From Nymphaea colorata (Eukaryota; Streptophyta; Magnoliopsida; Nymphaeales; Nymphaeaceae), in assembly GCF_008831285.2 (NCBI RefSeq), contig NC_045139.1:7782204-7846203 (forward strand): a stretch of DNA of 64,000 nt. Direction: 5' to 3'. This document shows positions 47,801 to 61,300 of this stretch, in pieces; position 1 is the first letter of the stretch, and every line of letters starts with the position of its first letter. The notes beneath the pieces are model-generated. The model was not told the DNA's origin and did not search any database. It was given only the letters and a program-made list of their open reading frames with translations. The position numbers and the translations under genes are program-made.

Positions 47801-50406
47801 TAATGGGAGGTCATTAGCAGAGGCTTTTTTCTTTCCGCCATCATGGAGAGGCATGTGAACTGTGTGCGTGACCCACACGTCCTTGATTAAGGACTTGCTT
47901 GCCTGCTCTGTTCAGCAGCCATGGTGTTCCACCAAACAAGTCCCATAACAGTGTTGCCGAAGCAACGACACAGACTTGCTCTGCACCGGTGGTTTGAAAA
48001 ATCGGCCTTCATCGGCCTATTCACAACGAATCAGTAGGAACATGCCAACAGGGACTTGATCTATGGCTTGTATAAGGCTTCACACATATGTTTACATTTT
48101 TTTTATTATTTTTAAAATGTTTGTTTTATTTGAATTATGTATACACATATATTTGATTTTAGTTTACGTAAATAAATAAAATATAACATTTGTTGCCGAT
48201 TTAACTAGATTCAGCCGAATCGCTGAATTGGTAGCCTGAACGATCCATTTAATTTCTGAGATCTTCACAAGAATCACGACAATGGTCTGAACAAAACGGA
48301 ACGACAATGGTGGGAACAAAATGGAACCCACAGATGTATGAATATCATTCAAGAAGAATCTATCTTTCTCTCCACGCAAGCGAGGGTTACGATCAAATGA
48401 TATCAGCCATGATAGAAAGAGAAAAAGGGGTTTTACTTACAAGTCAAGTCTGACAACCCTTACCCATGGTTTTAATAAAACCAGTAGCAACAACCCTAAA
48501 CTGCTGGCTGCCCCCAACTTTTGGGGGTAGAGAGAGAGAGAGAGAGAGAGAGAGACTTTTCTTCACTTCGACCATACATACTACCCCTTTTATACTTTTC
48601 TTCACTTCAACCATACATATCCCTTTTATGAGATTTGGACCAGAAAACAAGAGCGGGAAGAGTAAGAAGAAGCTGCTTCATTTATCGTCAGATTTACTAA
48701 AAATATCTCGAAAGCTTTGGATTATACAGATTACGGTATTACTTGCTTCTGTACTCACGGGTAAGAATATGTTCGTAAAATGGTTAGAGAAACACCCGAT
48801 AAAAGGGCGTTTGGTCGCTCGGCAAAAGATTTCAGTATGCAATGAACAGATGAAATCTTCACTCATTAGTATATTTAGGAATTGAAAAGAATAGAAATTT
48901 TCAGAAAAAAAAAGGGGGGGAAGGATTACAAAGTTCTCAGTTAAAACAATTTCGCGTCGTCGCAGGCCTCCATAAGCGATTCGAAGTTCGAACTCATGGC
49001 ACCCTCTTAAGGTGGCGACGTCTATAACTCGCTACCCACCATGATTACTTCATTTAAATAAGGGAGAAAAATAAGATGGGTGGGTGGAAAGGACTGACCG
49101 ATGCCACAAGAAAGTAGGGAGTTCTGAAGAGCCGGACCCATTTATCAGCGACGGCCTTGTTGTCTTCCCTGTACCCAATGGTGGCTTCGCTGAGCTTCTC
49201 TTCTGCAATCTGCAATTGTTCAAGTAAAAATGGGGGGCTTGCCGCGTAATCATGAGAAACAAAAGTTAAGAGGAACTAAAAGTTAAATTACCTCGGAAGC
49301 AAGGTTGGCGCCCATGAGGACGCAGCAATTGATCCGGAGGATGCGGGTGATGAGGGAAGACATCATTAGGCAGCCCTCCTTCCTGATCTCCATCCCCTTT
49401 ATCAGCGAGATCGCTTCCACATGAGGACCCACCTTCCCCACAAGCTGTTTACACACCCCCTCCACAAATTGGTGCGGAATTACGAAAACCAACATGGTTG
49501 CATCATTCACTACAAATCCCATCGTGGAAGAAGAAAAGAATAAACGAACTAATTCTCAGAAGAGCAGCAAAATAATTAAACGCTACAGAGATTACACAAA
49601 GTTGTTCTATGTTTAATATTAGAGAATATAAAGACCACGAGCACCAACACTATTTGTTCAACAATCTAGCGACTCGGAGATTACATAACTAGTAAATGTT
49701 CTGTTTTAAAATGATCAACTTACTCCTCATTAGAGCTACAGGTCTCTTTATTTTTTATTCCATAGGTGATACCTTTATAGAGCAGTTCCAACTTATTGGC
49801 GGGTTTTGTCTCTTTGTGGGTTATTCTTAACTGAAAACTGAAGAGGAAAAAAGAAAGACAAGCAATGAAGATTTGAAGATTACCTGTATGTTCCAAGTCA
49901 GGATCAGCCACCACATTTTTGCCAAGCTTTACACCAGGGAGATACTTCACGTTTTCCTGGCCAAGGTTTTTTAAGGATTTGAGAACCTCAAACAATCACA
50001 AGCAGGAAACTAAGCACTCAACCTATCGTAATTCCTCTGCTGAAGAAGAAGAAGAAGATCGAAGCATTGGGGATTACGTTGTTGCCGTTGATAACATGAG
50101 ACAGCTTCTCCCCGCTCTGCAGTGTCTCTTCGAAGACCCACATCCTCACTTCATCTGCCAGTTGCCGAAAATTTAAGATATTTTGCGCACATTATTTGAT
50201 CGACAAAGAAGAAAAGAAAAGGAGGAGAAGGGGCGGTTTGATTAGCCCTGTGTCTTGTTACTACCGTGGAAGTCTTTGAGTCGGAGGGTGTTGGAGGCAA
50301 TGAGCTTCGCCGCGACGGATCCCCAATTTCCGCTGCCGATGACGGCGACCCTTTGCTTGGCGACGCCGTTGCACCACTCTCCGTGGCTTCCTTCTTCCTG
50401 AGTCAT
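44868..50406 (-). CDS. Glycerol-3-phosphate dehydrogenase (NAD+), eukaryotic type
   Basis: Eleven minus-strand exons: 50406-50265, 50154-50078, 49956-49884, 49509-49292, 49209-49099, 46640-46577, 46482-46445, 46338-46218, 45505-45451, 45284-45236, 45050-44868. They join in phase to 376 residues. The NAD-binding loop is GSGNWG (24-29). Catalytic lysines are in SLIKGME (Lys135) and ELCGTLKNIVA (Lys221), and the substrate-binding arginine region is GGRNRK (283-288). It converts dihydroxyacetone phosphate and NADH to glycerol 3-phosphate for glycerolipid synthesis and redox shuttling. Sequence wording is closest to Arabidopsis At5g40610, annotated plastidial. Here the ATG at 50406 follows an in-frame TGA (50472-50470) with no other ATG between, so no transit peptide is encoded and a cytosolic place is more likely. 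Trp282 stands where relatives have Tyr, Phe or Leu. Confidence 0.93.
46641..49098 (-). other. 2.5-kb fifth intron of the dehydrogenase gene
   Basis: GT...AG ends (gcatcg|gtcagt ... ggtcag|gtgcaa). It contains a GA run at 48529-48553 and a duplicated phrase (cttttcttcacttc..accatacata, 48557-48620). No coding domain found; a 139-codon plus-strand frame at 48466-48885 has no recognisable motif. Confidence 0.7.
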
Positions 50407-50428
50407 CTCGGGGACGAGGAGGATGGCA

Positions 50429-50454
50429 AGAGAGAGAGAGAGAGAGAGAGAGAG
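50429..50454 (-). repeat. CT-repeat in the leader of the dehydrogenase gene
   Basis: About 13 CT units on the coding strand, ending 22 bp before the ATG. CT/GA runs in plant leaders are known binding sites for BPC-type GAGA factors; that role is inferred here. Confidence 0.7.
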
Positions 50455-50689
50455 GAAGGATTCACAGTTTCACACCGTCTTCCTCATTTCCGTGTCTGCT
50501 TAAAAAGGCTCTCCTCGAGGACGGTGTCAAATTAACTTGACCGCCATGCGCTACGTGATTTTCTAGCCAGCTCAAGCCATTGTAATTAATTATGAAAATG
50601 TACCATACGCTTTTACTTTTTTTAAAAGGCAGACTGATATTTTTGCTTACCACTAAAGGACCACGGCTGCCACCAGCTTCTCCTCCTTA

Positions 50690-50767
50690 TTATTATTATT
50701 ATTATTTATTGTTAGTAATATTTATTATTATTTATTATTAATAATATTTATTATTATTATTATTATT
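50690..50767. repeat. TTA-type trinucleotide repeat, imperfect
   Basis: Runs of tta and tat triplets broken by gttagtaata and ttaataatatt. Confidence 0.85.
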
Positions 50768-52880
50768 GCTAGCTGTGTCAGCAGACCCAACCTAGATTGC
50801 TCGTTTGTTCCATTTTTTTAATGTGAAAAGAAAAACTGATTTTCCACGTCTAGAAGGAACATGCACTGGCATTAAACTCATTATATACTTAGACAAGAAC
50901 GTCTATGTGACTAATTGAGTGAATACTTTATCAAGCACTAATATGAAAGTCAAAATGATAGAACAAATGAATCGGTAGTACCTTTTTTAACAAGTGTGAA
51001 ACAAATACTTTGCAATCTGAATACATTATATATATATATGAAAGGAACCGGCAGAGTTTTAAGTTTCTTTTAAGAAAATCTTCAGCAAAAAGTGTGAACA
51101 CCAAGCAGCAAAATTCACAAGCGCGTGAAACTGTTTCTTGAAATTAAACAAGATGTGTGGCCAAACTATGAATTTTGTTTCTAATATTTTACTGGAAGGA
51201 AATTTCGAACCGCCTTTTGGAGAAGAGGTATGAGGTAAAACGACGTTTTACTAAAACGCCCAAAAACGAACAAAACACCGACGCTTCTCAAGACGCACAA
51301 TCAAAACGAAGCACCTGACTATGTAATTTCTAACGGTGCTTTTGGTCTAATTACGAGAACGAACGAGAAAGTTTGAAACGACCAAATTTCGTCAACAAAT
51401 GTGAAAAATATTTAATACATCTTTTATAGATAGTCGGGCTAATTTGAAATGATCTGATTAATGTGTTGGACACTTTTAGAGCTGATTAAAAAAGCCTTAG
51501 ATTCAAGATAAGTTCATCTTTAGATGAGTTAAATGAGCCAAGTTTGGTTTGGCCTGCTAACAAAATAAATAAATAATTTCTAAAATCATGAGACTCCCAA
51601 ACATGTTGTTAGATACTTTAAATTGATTTATTTCAAACAAATGTCTTCTTTTTTTTATTTCTTTCAAAATTTCTTCTAATTTTACATAAACAAAGTGGGT
51701 ATTTGGAAGTAATTTAGAACTGATTTTTTTATGTAGAATTTTGGGTGAGCAAGAGGATTACAACATTCTCTCTATCTTAGAGCCCTCTTTCCGATAGAGC
51801 TTTATGCTGCATTGGTGTCAGGATCATAATGTCGCACCTTTCAACTTAAGTATCGTACTCAACCATTTAAAATACAGAGAAATAGCACCTATAGAAATTA
51901 AACTACAAAAATAACTCTTGGTCTCACTTTAGTCCACTAAATTCTTACAGGTAGAGTTACTTTTCAAAAGAAATGTTGGCTTTTCTTCAGTTAGAAGCAT
52001 ATGCCCATGGAGTATTGTAGCTTTATGCAGCTTTTATTTGGGTGCCACAATAGCTAGATTGCCCTGGAACTTTAGAAAATTATACAAACTCCACCTTCCT
52101 TGGAAAACCTGCAAAAGTTTTGAGCCTTTATTGGGGAAAGTTATTTAGTGATCGACCCTTTTATTATAATAAAACAACGGCTTTACCTTTCTAATTTTCC
52201 CGAGAAAGGCCTTATTTTTTTCTCACATTATCATGGCAAATGCCTTGGTTCTTAGCCTTCTAAGCCGAAGAAAATGCCAATGACGCCCTTTATTTTTTAC
52301 ATAAAAGTGGAAAAAAATTTCAATCTCAGATGAATAGTATCACCAGTACAAACTGAATTCAATGTTTCAAGAGTTGATGTAAATAAGAAAGATAAGAAAT
52401 GTAAAGCCTGCTTTTGGGATCGTCCTTTGAAAAAAAAAAAAAAAAAAAAAGCTTCCTTTAGTCCCACCGTCAAGAACACGAAATATATTTAGGTTTTCTT
52501 AGAAGCAATATCTGAAAAACTCAATTTATTGCAAACTTGAAGTCCCACTTTACTTCTTACTTGATCCACTGGAACTCCATTATTAGATTTGTGGTGTAAC
52601 TTTTTCCTGATTTTAGGGAAAATGTTTTCTTCTAGGCAAATTTCTAGAAGGTAATACGTACAACATACATAAAGTCGTAAATTTGGTGATTTAAAAATTA
52701 GAACAAAACGGGCTTCAACTATCCACTAATTACCAAGCTGTTTATTTATTTTGAACATATTTAAAAACATTAAAAAAATTTAAAAAAAAAAGTGGGCTCT
52801 ACAACCAGGCTGAACAGCTACAGGGGCTTTCTCTTCTCTCAGTGTGACGACGAAGGGTATGTGACTATTGGTGCTAAGGA

Positions 52881-53022
52881 GTTGTTTGACAGTCGAAACA
52901 TTCAATGAGTGTTTCATGAATCTATCTCAAAGATCGTAAAAGATTAATAAAACACTAAAGTTACGTGCCTATTCTAAGACAGATTCATGAAACACTCAAA
53001 GTGTTCCACTTGTCAAACAAAC
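52881..53022. mobile_element. MITE-like inverted-repeat element
   Basis: The left arm gttgtttgaca...gagtgtttcatgaatcta is matched over about 45 bp by the reverse complement of the right arm (agattcatgaaacactcaaa ... tgtcaaacaaac). Only about 50 bp lie between the arms. The form is typical of hAT-derived miniature elements. Confidence 0.75.
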
Positions 53023-55370
53023 CCTAAAGTATCAATCATAGCAGTTGACTCGGCTCGGCTCGTATTAGCTCTGTTAAGTAATATCTAATATATTTTTCAA
53101 TATATCATGCCGTGTAGTTGGTGTTCAGCAAATTGTTTTTAATGCTTTTGTGTGTGTGCAAATGTAGAAGCTGAGAATTGAAAGTTTATTCTCAACAATG
53201 AGTTTGATATAAAGTTGGAGCTCAAACTTGGATCTTTTCTGTCTTGAAGCAGTGTAATTCACATGACAACAAACCCACAAAACTTGGTTTTATTTATCTC
53301 AATTTCTCTGTGAGCTTGATTCATTGTCACAAAGTTGTTTTTGAAAAAAATAAAATAAAATTATATAACAATTAATTAAAATACGAGAAAATTTAATCAA
53401 CCATCAAATCGAATCGGTCGGTCTCCAATTCAGGTCAGTTGTCACGACATTGTTATGAGATTGAACTCGGCTTGGGTTGGCTCCTTGAGAGACAAGATCG
53501 AACGAGCAGTGTCCTTAATGTGCAGATCCACTATGGCGTATAGCCCATGTCAACTTCTTCCTTTTTTATTTTTACATTTTGAAAATAATGAAAACTAACT
53601 TAGAACAATTTTAAATCATGTCCATTATACATTACTTTGAGTTTATATATATTCCTTTTGGATTCACATGAAGTTTTCCTGGACATTCTGTTCAAGATTG
53701 AATTAAATTTCAACAGAAAGAGTGTGAAGTTGAGGATCCTGGATGAAGTCTCAACATGAGCCCCCATTTTTCTAACTAAATGCTTTGCACCCAAAAGGCA
53801 ATTACTGGAACAAAATATTTTACCAGTCACACTCCATGGATTTCTATGTTTCATGAAAAAAAAAATGTTTCGATCATATATTTTTTTGCTACTCTAAGAA
53901 CCTTTACTCAGAGCCTTTAAAGATTGATACTATAACGTTTTATGCTCAAATATTTTAGATGATTAAGAGTCATCCATTTTCATGTTTCAGAAACCCGCAT
54001 AAATGTTGAAACACCATAATCCAAAACATGTTTCTTTACCGAACGCACTACAAAGAACAGGTATACATCTGATTAATGGAACACCTAATTAGCAAGAAGA
54101 AAGGTTCCCCAATTATCTTATAGATATTGCACTTCACATACACACACACACAATTCACTTCAACAATTATACACTTAGATTTATTATTCCTCTTCTCCTT
54201 ACCATGTTTACATAAATGAAGGTGTGCCCTACTTGTCTAATCATTTAAAAGAGCTGCCTTAAATCACTTGGATTTGAATCTTAATACAAATTTAAGTCAC
54301 AACTATGCCCTTGACAAACTAATGTGTTTAAACTTGTGACTTGACACTTCTGGTCGTGTTATGGATAGATATAAAAGAGCAGGTGTGTATTTCGTCTATA
54401 TACACATTATCTGATGCATAATATATACTTCGAAAGTTGTTACATAAAGTATCTCAAGCTCAGTCACCTTTTACATGCCAACCTATTCAGTGCATGGATT
54501 CAGGCTTGGCTTAAGAAAAATTACATATTATGAAATTAATAAATAGATTGTGATCTAGGAAAGAACCTGGTTAGGTAAACACCAGGCAAAGTTAACAGAT
54601 TCTCATTCCAGAAACCTTACAGATTCTCCTTCAAAAGAAACAACTAGCCTTTAGTTTATAAAATGTTTGCGTGTCATGTAAATGCTACCTTACTCTACAA
54701 CTAGATGTCCAAAATGAGTCGAGCTACTTGAGTTTGAATCCTTCAAAATTAACTCGGGCTAGTAAACGAGTCTTTCAAGACAAAGCCTAAACTTGCTTTT
54801 CTCAATGTGTCGAGCTCCACTCGTTTACGCCTGAGTAAGCACGTTTAGAACCTATGCTGTACCTTCACAACCTTGACAGAAATAGTTAACTGGCCATCCT
54901 CTTTGCCTTTGTAAAAGCATGTCCTCGTTCCAATCAGTGGGTAATCACTTTCATTTTAAAATGTCTTTTCAATGCTTGCTTCTGCTAACTCGTGCGTAGC
55001 GGAGCTCGAATTCACTGTGGCTTTATTCTGGTCTACTTGACAGTCCATCTATGCAAGGTCTATTTAGGAAGTCCATCTATGCAAGTCTGAGAAGAGTTCT
55101 GTGCACATCATGCAAAATTGGTAACTGTCAGCAATTCAACTTCAAAACAAAATCTTCTTTCCAGGAAAGCATGAATCATGTGAACCTTCAGTAACAAATC
55201 GTGTCTGAAGATTGACGTATAATAAGAAACAGAAACAAATTTGGCATTCCTTAATCTCCTATGTATATGTCTTCGTGATTCCAAATAGATAAGCTCATCC
55301 AGCTTAAGGAGAATTAACAAATTTTAAATAGCTTTTGCCATTTGCTCCACTTGATGATGTATCACTGATA

Positions 55371-58300
55371 TCATAGATCTTTCCTATATGTTGAACCATA
55401 ACGCCACAAAATTCCTCCAATAAGATTATTCAGGGAATGAGATGCCATTGGAACAAGAACACTTGATGAGAAGACAGTCGCCATTCCATACACCAATCCA
55501 ACAAATGTAGCCCTGCAATAAATACAAATATTCATTATGGAACATTATTAAAATCTGATGTAGAAGTAAACTCATAAATAATCACTAACAAATCAAGATG
55601 CTCATCAACCAGACCAAATGAGTTGCTTGTGAAGTGAATGCATGTGCTAATGTGCAAGTGCCTCTCCATATAGGTGAATGGGCACATGGGGAGTAACCAC
55701 CTCAATAAGCAAAGAAAACAAGAGAAGTACCAGATTGCAAAGGAAGATCTTCTGCCATTACCCAGGTGTAAAACACCAAAAAGGGCACCCACCGCCAAAG
55801 CACTCTTCCAGTTTAGGCCAAATAGAGGGAGTAAAGCACCACGAAACAAAAGCTCCTGAGAAGGCATAGGATTTGACACATTCAAGTAAAATAATGGATA
55901 CGTTAACTCGTGGAGAACTCTATATGCATCCCTCCTTGCTTACCTCACTTACTCCAGGCAAGATAGCAACAACAGCATAATCCCACAATTCAAGAGAACC
56001 AAGTACCTGCAAAATAACCACAAGGCACAAGGAAAGTTATGATACAACGGAAAGAGCTGTGCCTCAGCTAACTTATCAGTAGTACTAAGTTCATGATGTA
56101 ATAGTTGCCACCAAGTGGACAGAAGTCATTCAAAAAGGTTATTGTTGACAGAAACAAATATACTTGGTTGCGACAACTGAGATACTGAACTTCCCTACAG
56201 AAGAATGTTGGACTTGGTTATTGACAGATAGCTTAAAACTTTAAACTGACTATGGAAATAAAGCATCATAAGCACTAGTCGCAAGAAATCATGTTTCTGG
56301 TCTCTAAAGGCATATCTGCTCCTATATTTACTGATCTCCAAAACATAACCAGTCATTATTTTCCAAACACAGTTTCCATGTTTAGTTTGTCAGTGGACAA
56401 CATTTCTCATGTCAGATGGCTGAGCAGCCCGAGATAATTCCAAACCAACATAAATGGTATTCTATGTCACATGGGTGTGGTTAAGGGTATGGGTGCAGGT
56501 GTAAAGCAATTTCAAAGAATGTGGGTACGGGAGTGTAAGAGTGTGTGTGCGTATATAACAAAAATAAAATATACACAACAATAAGGGACAAAATAAATGA
56601 ATAAAGAAAAATGAAATGCAGATAAGCATGGAACAGTTCCTTCCATGCCCTGCACATGTATACAAATTAAAGGGAAAAAAAAAACTACAAACTGGACAGT
56701 TTAAAGCATGGTCAAAGTTAACTGAGTCCACAAAATGACGTATTCAGCCTCAGCCAAGTTGACTGCACCTGACACAGGCACCCATTTCCAGGGGTGTTGA
56801 GATGGGTATCTCCACTTACACAAGGTGTCGTATTACATAGAATGTATTAGTGTCTCATTACTCATAGACATTAAGTTAACGTCTCACAGTGACATTATTG
56901 AATGCATTATAATACAACTTTTATAAAGACTCTATCTCATATCCTCATAGTATTCAATGGGATAATAATATAATCACAAATAATGCCTCGGAGTTTTAAA
57001 CGGTGAGGTTTTTCTTGGGTATAATACGGTGGGCTTGAAAAAAACGAGAAAAAACGGTATTTTTTTAAAAAAAATAAGAAAACTTAAAATGGGGAAAAAT
57101 AAAGTGAGAAAATAATAACACAAACATCAAAAGATAATTAGATTTGCAACAAATAAAAAACTATAAAATGAAAAAAAAAACTGTTTGGCATTAAAAAAAA
57201 TTTAAAAAGTGAAAAACACGAAAAAACGTGTTTTTTCCTTTTTCACATTTTTCAAAAAACACGTTTTTTTTAGTTGTAAACAGCATTTCATTTTCTCACA
57301 TTTTTTGTGACTATGGATAATATACCGTATTACAAGAGTAACACCATTTCTTGATAACATCACATCATGTTCACCAAAAAAATGCATAGTAGATTCAATG
57401 CCTTCCAGATTAGGTAAAAATTAGCATTGCATAATACCATTGCCTCTGTGGTTGCAGTATTCTTTCATTTATCATCATTTATGACCAAATTTGGATCATA
57501 TATTATAATCATGCTAAAGATGTCTTGATAATATGGCATCATGTTAACCAAATTCCAATGTTGGTTCACTGCCTCAAGGTTAGGTAAAAATTAGCATTGC
57601 AAAAAGAGTGTTGCTCCTCAGGCTCCAGCATTTAGACTTCCAAAATTTATGGCCAAAGAAATGAGATAACACTCAATCAAAAGAATGGTGCTTCTGGAAG
57701 CTGCATTGCTATAATAGTGGACTGCGCACAACACTGAGCTTTCTAGCACTTGAAAACTTTAACATCATAGAAAATGGAACTTTCTTTTTTCTTCCACCAT
57801 CCATTGATAGATCAAACTGAAAATACAAGGAAACTAAAACACATCAAATTGGCCATACCTGTTGATTAGCAGCTTCACTAGAATCTGAAAAATCTGGCCA
57901 CAACTTCAAGAGAAAGAAACGGCATGTTGACACCAAAACAACCAGTCCTATCACCAATTCCAGATCCCCCCAGTCAAAGCTGACTGCAAGAAAGCTAAAA
58001 AATGACCAAAAATTGAAGTCACTATTCAAATCAAGTAACCCGAAATGCAAAATTCTAATAGACACCAGTAAATCATGACCTTTCTCCGAAAAAAGAAAAA
58101 TCTAATAGACGCTTTGACTTGAGAAAAGAAAAAGGATGAAAAACCATACATCAGAAGATATATTCTGGCAGTTAAGCACAATACAGCATGTGTGGTACAT
58201 TCTCTTCATTGTCAGGCTCCATTGTCCACTTCCCCGTTGAGGGAACACATCTATTATGATTTTTGGAGGCCACTATAAACGTGCAAGGTACTTAAACTAA

Positions 58301-61300
58301 TCACAGCAATTAATTATTTTGTCCAGTTACAAGATAGTAAATTTTTTGCAATTTAATGGCAAAACAAGAGTGTGTTACAACAAACCTACCTGGTAGGTGT
58401 ACCGTATATATATAAGTCATAAGAATGATGAGAACAGAATATCTGAATGCTAATTGCTCATCAAAGCTGCACTTACAAACCCCATTACTTCATAGATTAT
58501 GCTGAACAACTTATCCAGTCTGAGAGCTAAATAGCAACCATCCAGTGCCCAAACATAAAAATCTGAAGTTTTGAAATATCGCACCCACTCTGTTTTCTGT
58601 AGATCAGGAGAGGACCTAAGGGGGCATTTGGCAACAGAAACACTGTGTTAGTGTTACACGAGTCTACCCCAATCTTTGCAACAGTTCCATGCAACACCGA
58701 TGCGGTGTTCCTGCTGCCGAATGCACCCTAGATGTCTGCATTTCTAATTAGTTATACTCCATCATAGTACATTTTATCAACTGTTCCACAAAAACTAAAC
58801 AAAGTGTTCCATCACTGGAGCAGTTATAAGTAGCTAATATCAACAGTAAGAAAGCAATATTTCTATCTATAAGAAATATCAGGATACCAGAAACAGTTCC
58901 ATAAAGGTCTAACAAGATAAGAATGAAGAACCTTACAAGATACCTCAGCTGAGCAATCAGGAATTTCCCATCCACCTGAAGCTGCATTATGTGATACCTG
59001 TGATAATCGAAGGGATCAAGGATTGCAAAACACAGTAATTTATTTATTCCTTTGCACTGTATGTTTATAGCTGTGCACTACCCTAAGAAAAGAATGACAT
59101 GCCAAAGCTCCAGGAAACATTGTTCAAAGGAGAAATATCAAGAGAATCCCATACATGAATATTTCAGAATATATATTGAAAACAACGAACAACAACAAGA
59201 ACAGATCACCTAATACCACCTCATTAGGACTAGGAACACAGGGACTAAGTTCTAATGTTATCAAAGGCGTGGCGTATCGCGTATCGGTCGGGCCGATCTG
59301 TACGCCGTATCGTAACGTATCATAAACGTATCGTAGCATATCGTAAAATTAATTTTTTAATTTTTAAAAAATATTAAAAAAATCATAAAAAATTCGAAAA
59401 AAATCCGAAAAAACAAACAAAAATCAGAAAAAATCAAGAAAAATGTATTTAAAGGAACATTCATGTATGTGAAGTATGAACAACACATTCCAAAATAAGA
59501 AATGAGACATTTAAAATAACATAATAAGCAGTCAAACAGAATTTGATTACATCACAATTCATAAGATCAAAAGTCAAAACATATAGTTATCATCTTTCAT
59601 GATTCAACAATAATCCTCGTCAATCGTTAGCTTCTTCACTGGAAAAGCTTGATGCAAATGGAGAAAATCTCTCCCTCCCACTTCTCTTGCAGTGTTTAGG
59701 AACAAGAAAAGAGAGAGAGAAGAGCGTAGCTTTTAAAAGAACACGCAAAAAAGGGGCCATCAGGCCCCTTTTTAATTTTTCTCCCGCATCGTACGATACG
59801 GGGGTGTATCGCCCGTATCGTGCTATACAGCCCCCGTATCGCACGATAGCGATACGCGTACGATACGCATGCGTATAGCGTATCAAACGCGTATCGTATA
59901 GGCTTTTTTGACGTATACGATATGTATCGTACGATACGGACAACATTGGGACTTGGAGGGAAATAACACAGATCTGAAAGAGTTTAAATAATAAATAGTT
60001 CTGTTTTTTTTTTCTGCTGAAGTAACAGGCGTCACTAACATGTATGGAAGAAGACCTGATGAAGATAGGGGCACTCACTGTGTCTATATGTCTGAACCAT
60101 GGTGTTGCCTAAGTGGAAGTACTAGGGCCGATGGTAAATGGTAACCTTGCTATTGAAGCAGGGTAATATTGTTGTGAAAAAGGGCTGAATAAAGAAAGGG
60201 AAGTTTCATAGTGATAGAGTAGTGTTTTGTACTTTCTAGTGATGAAAAACAGGTGATGGTAGCAGCAAAGCTGTAAAGGTTAAGAATGGCAGTGTGGTGG
60301 TAGTAAAGATGAGGTACCAGTGAAAGGAGGAAGGTTAAAGTCTCAAAAACTATCTTTAGCAATATATTTGTAACAAAATTAGTAGAGAACTCTTAGTTTC
60401 GTAATTCTTCTGTTAGCGTTTACCTTTTTTTTTTTTTGTATTTCTAAGATTTGCTGAGGAAACAGCTTTGCCATAAAGATACTTGAGAAATACCTCAATG
60501 GTAAAACCCTGAGAACGGTATTTATGAATCTGATACAAATAAAAGGAATAATTTCCAAATACATCCAAAAGAGATTCAAACTGCAAATTCAAGATGAAAA
60601 TGCACACCTGTCGAATGGCCAAACCAAGAGCAACCAAGACCATGGATGTTAACGTGCAAGCCTGTAGTACAGTTTCTCTTGCAGAACTTGGAACAGAATG
60701 GTTACCAGCTCCATCACCATCACTATCGGAAATATTATTCTGAGAAATGGTGCTTGGTAAAGTTGTGAACTCAGCCCCATCACTTTTTGAATTCTCACGT
60801 CTACTTAACTCTTCAGTTCTTTTACTTCTTTTCGATTTGTATCTTGCAAAAGTTGTGCTCCGAGGTGATATGCCCTATAAAAGAAGAGGTGGTTACTGCT
60901 CAACGAGACCATATTGAAGATGAACTAGATAAACACAAAACAGAAACTTGAATGACAACAGCAGAATTCATGTTTAATCTGGAAAATACAAAAAGTGAAC
61001 TACTCAAGAATGTCATCTTTTTGGTCATGTATAGTTACCCGTAGTTGGGGAAAGCGAGCATTTCCTGCAACAAGGAGAGCATTTTTCATGAAATATTGAG
61101 ACAGATAACCTGAAATTTTGAATAACTCCCAGGTAAGTAGTGTGATCTAGCATTACAGCTCTATCTTATAACAAATAAAGCCTTGTATGACAAAGCCGTC
61201 TGCCATAATTCATACAGCAATAAAGCTTTACTACTCTTCAAAATACAAAATAAAGTGAAAGCAATACCATAGATGATAGATGCAATTCAGTTTGGGGAAG

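Larger units (their letters stand above)
50473..55370. other. Gene-poor intergenic region
   Basis: Nearly 5 kb with no recognisable gene. It holds a TTA/TAT trinucleotide run (50690-50767), an A-tract (52430-52450), a MITE-like inverted repeat (52881-53022) and general AT-rich DNA. Short frames such as 53600-53854 (minus) carry no domain. Confidence 0.6.

Noticed and set aside
48466-48885. A 139-codon plus-strand frame
   Set aside because: It lies in an intron of the dehydrogenase, includes a GA repeat, and has no recognisable domain.
53600-53854. Minus-strand 84-codon frame with KMGAHVETSSRIL
   Set aside because: Briefly resembles the dehydrogenase phrase GPHVEAISL, but the rest does not match and there is no support for a paralogue.
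58937-58950. Alternative donor gag|gtatct for exon 5 of the protease gene
   Set aside because: Using it shifts exon 6 into a frame that reaches a stop within a few codons; the downstream gtaagg keeps the frame and family sequence.
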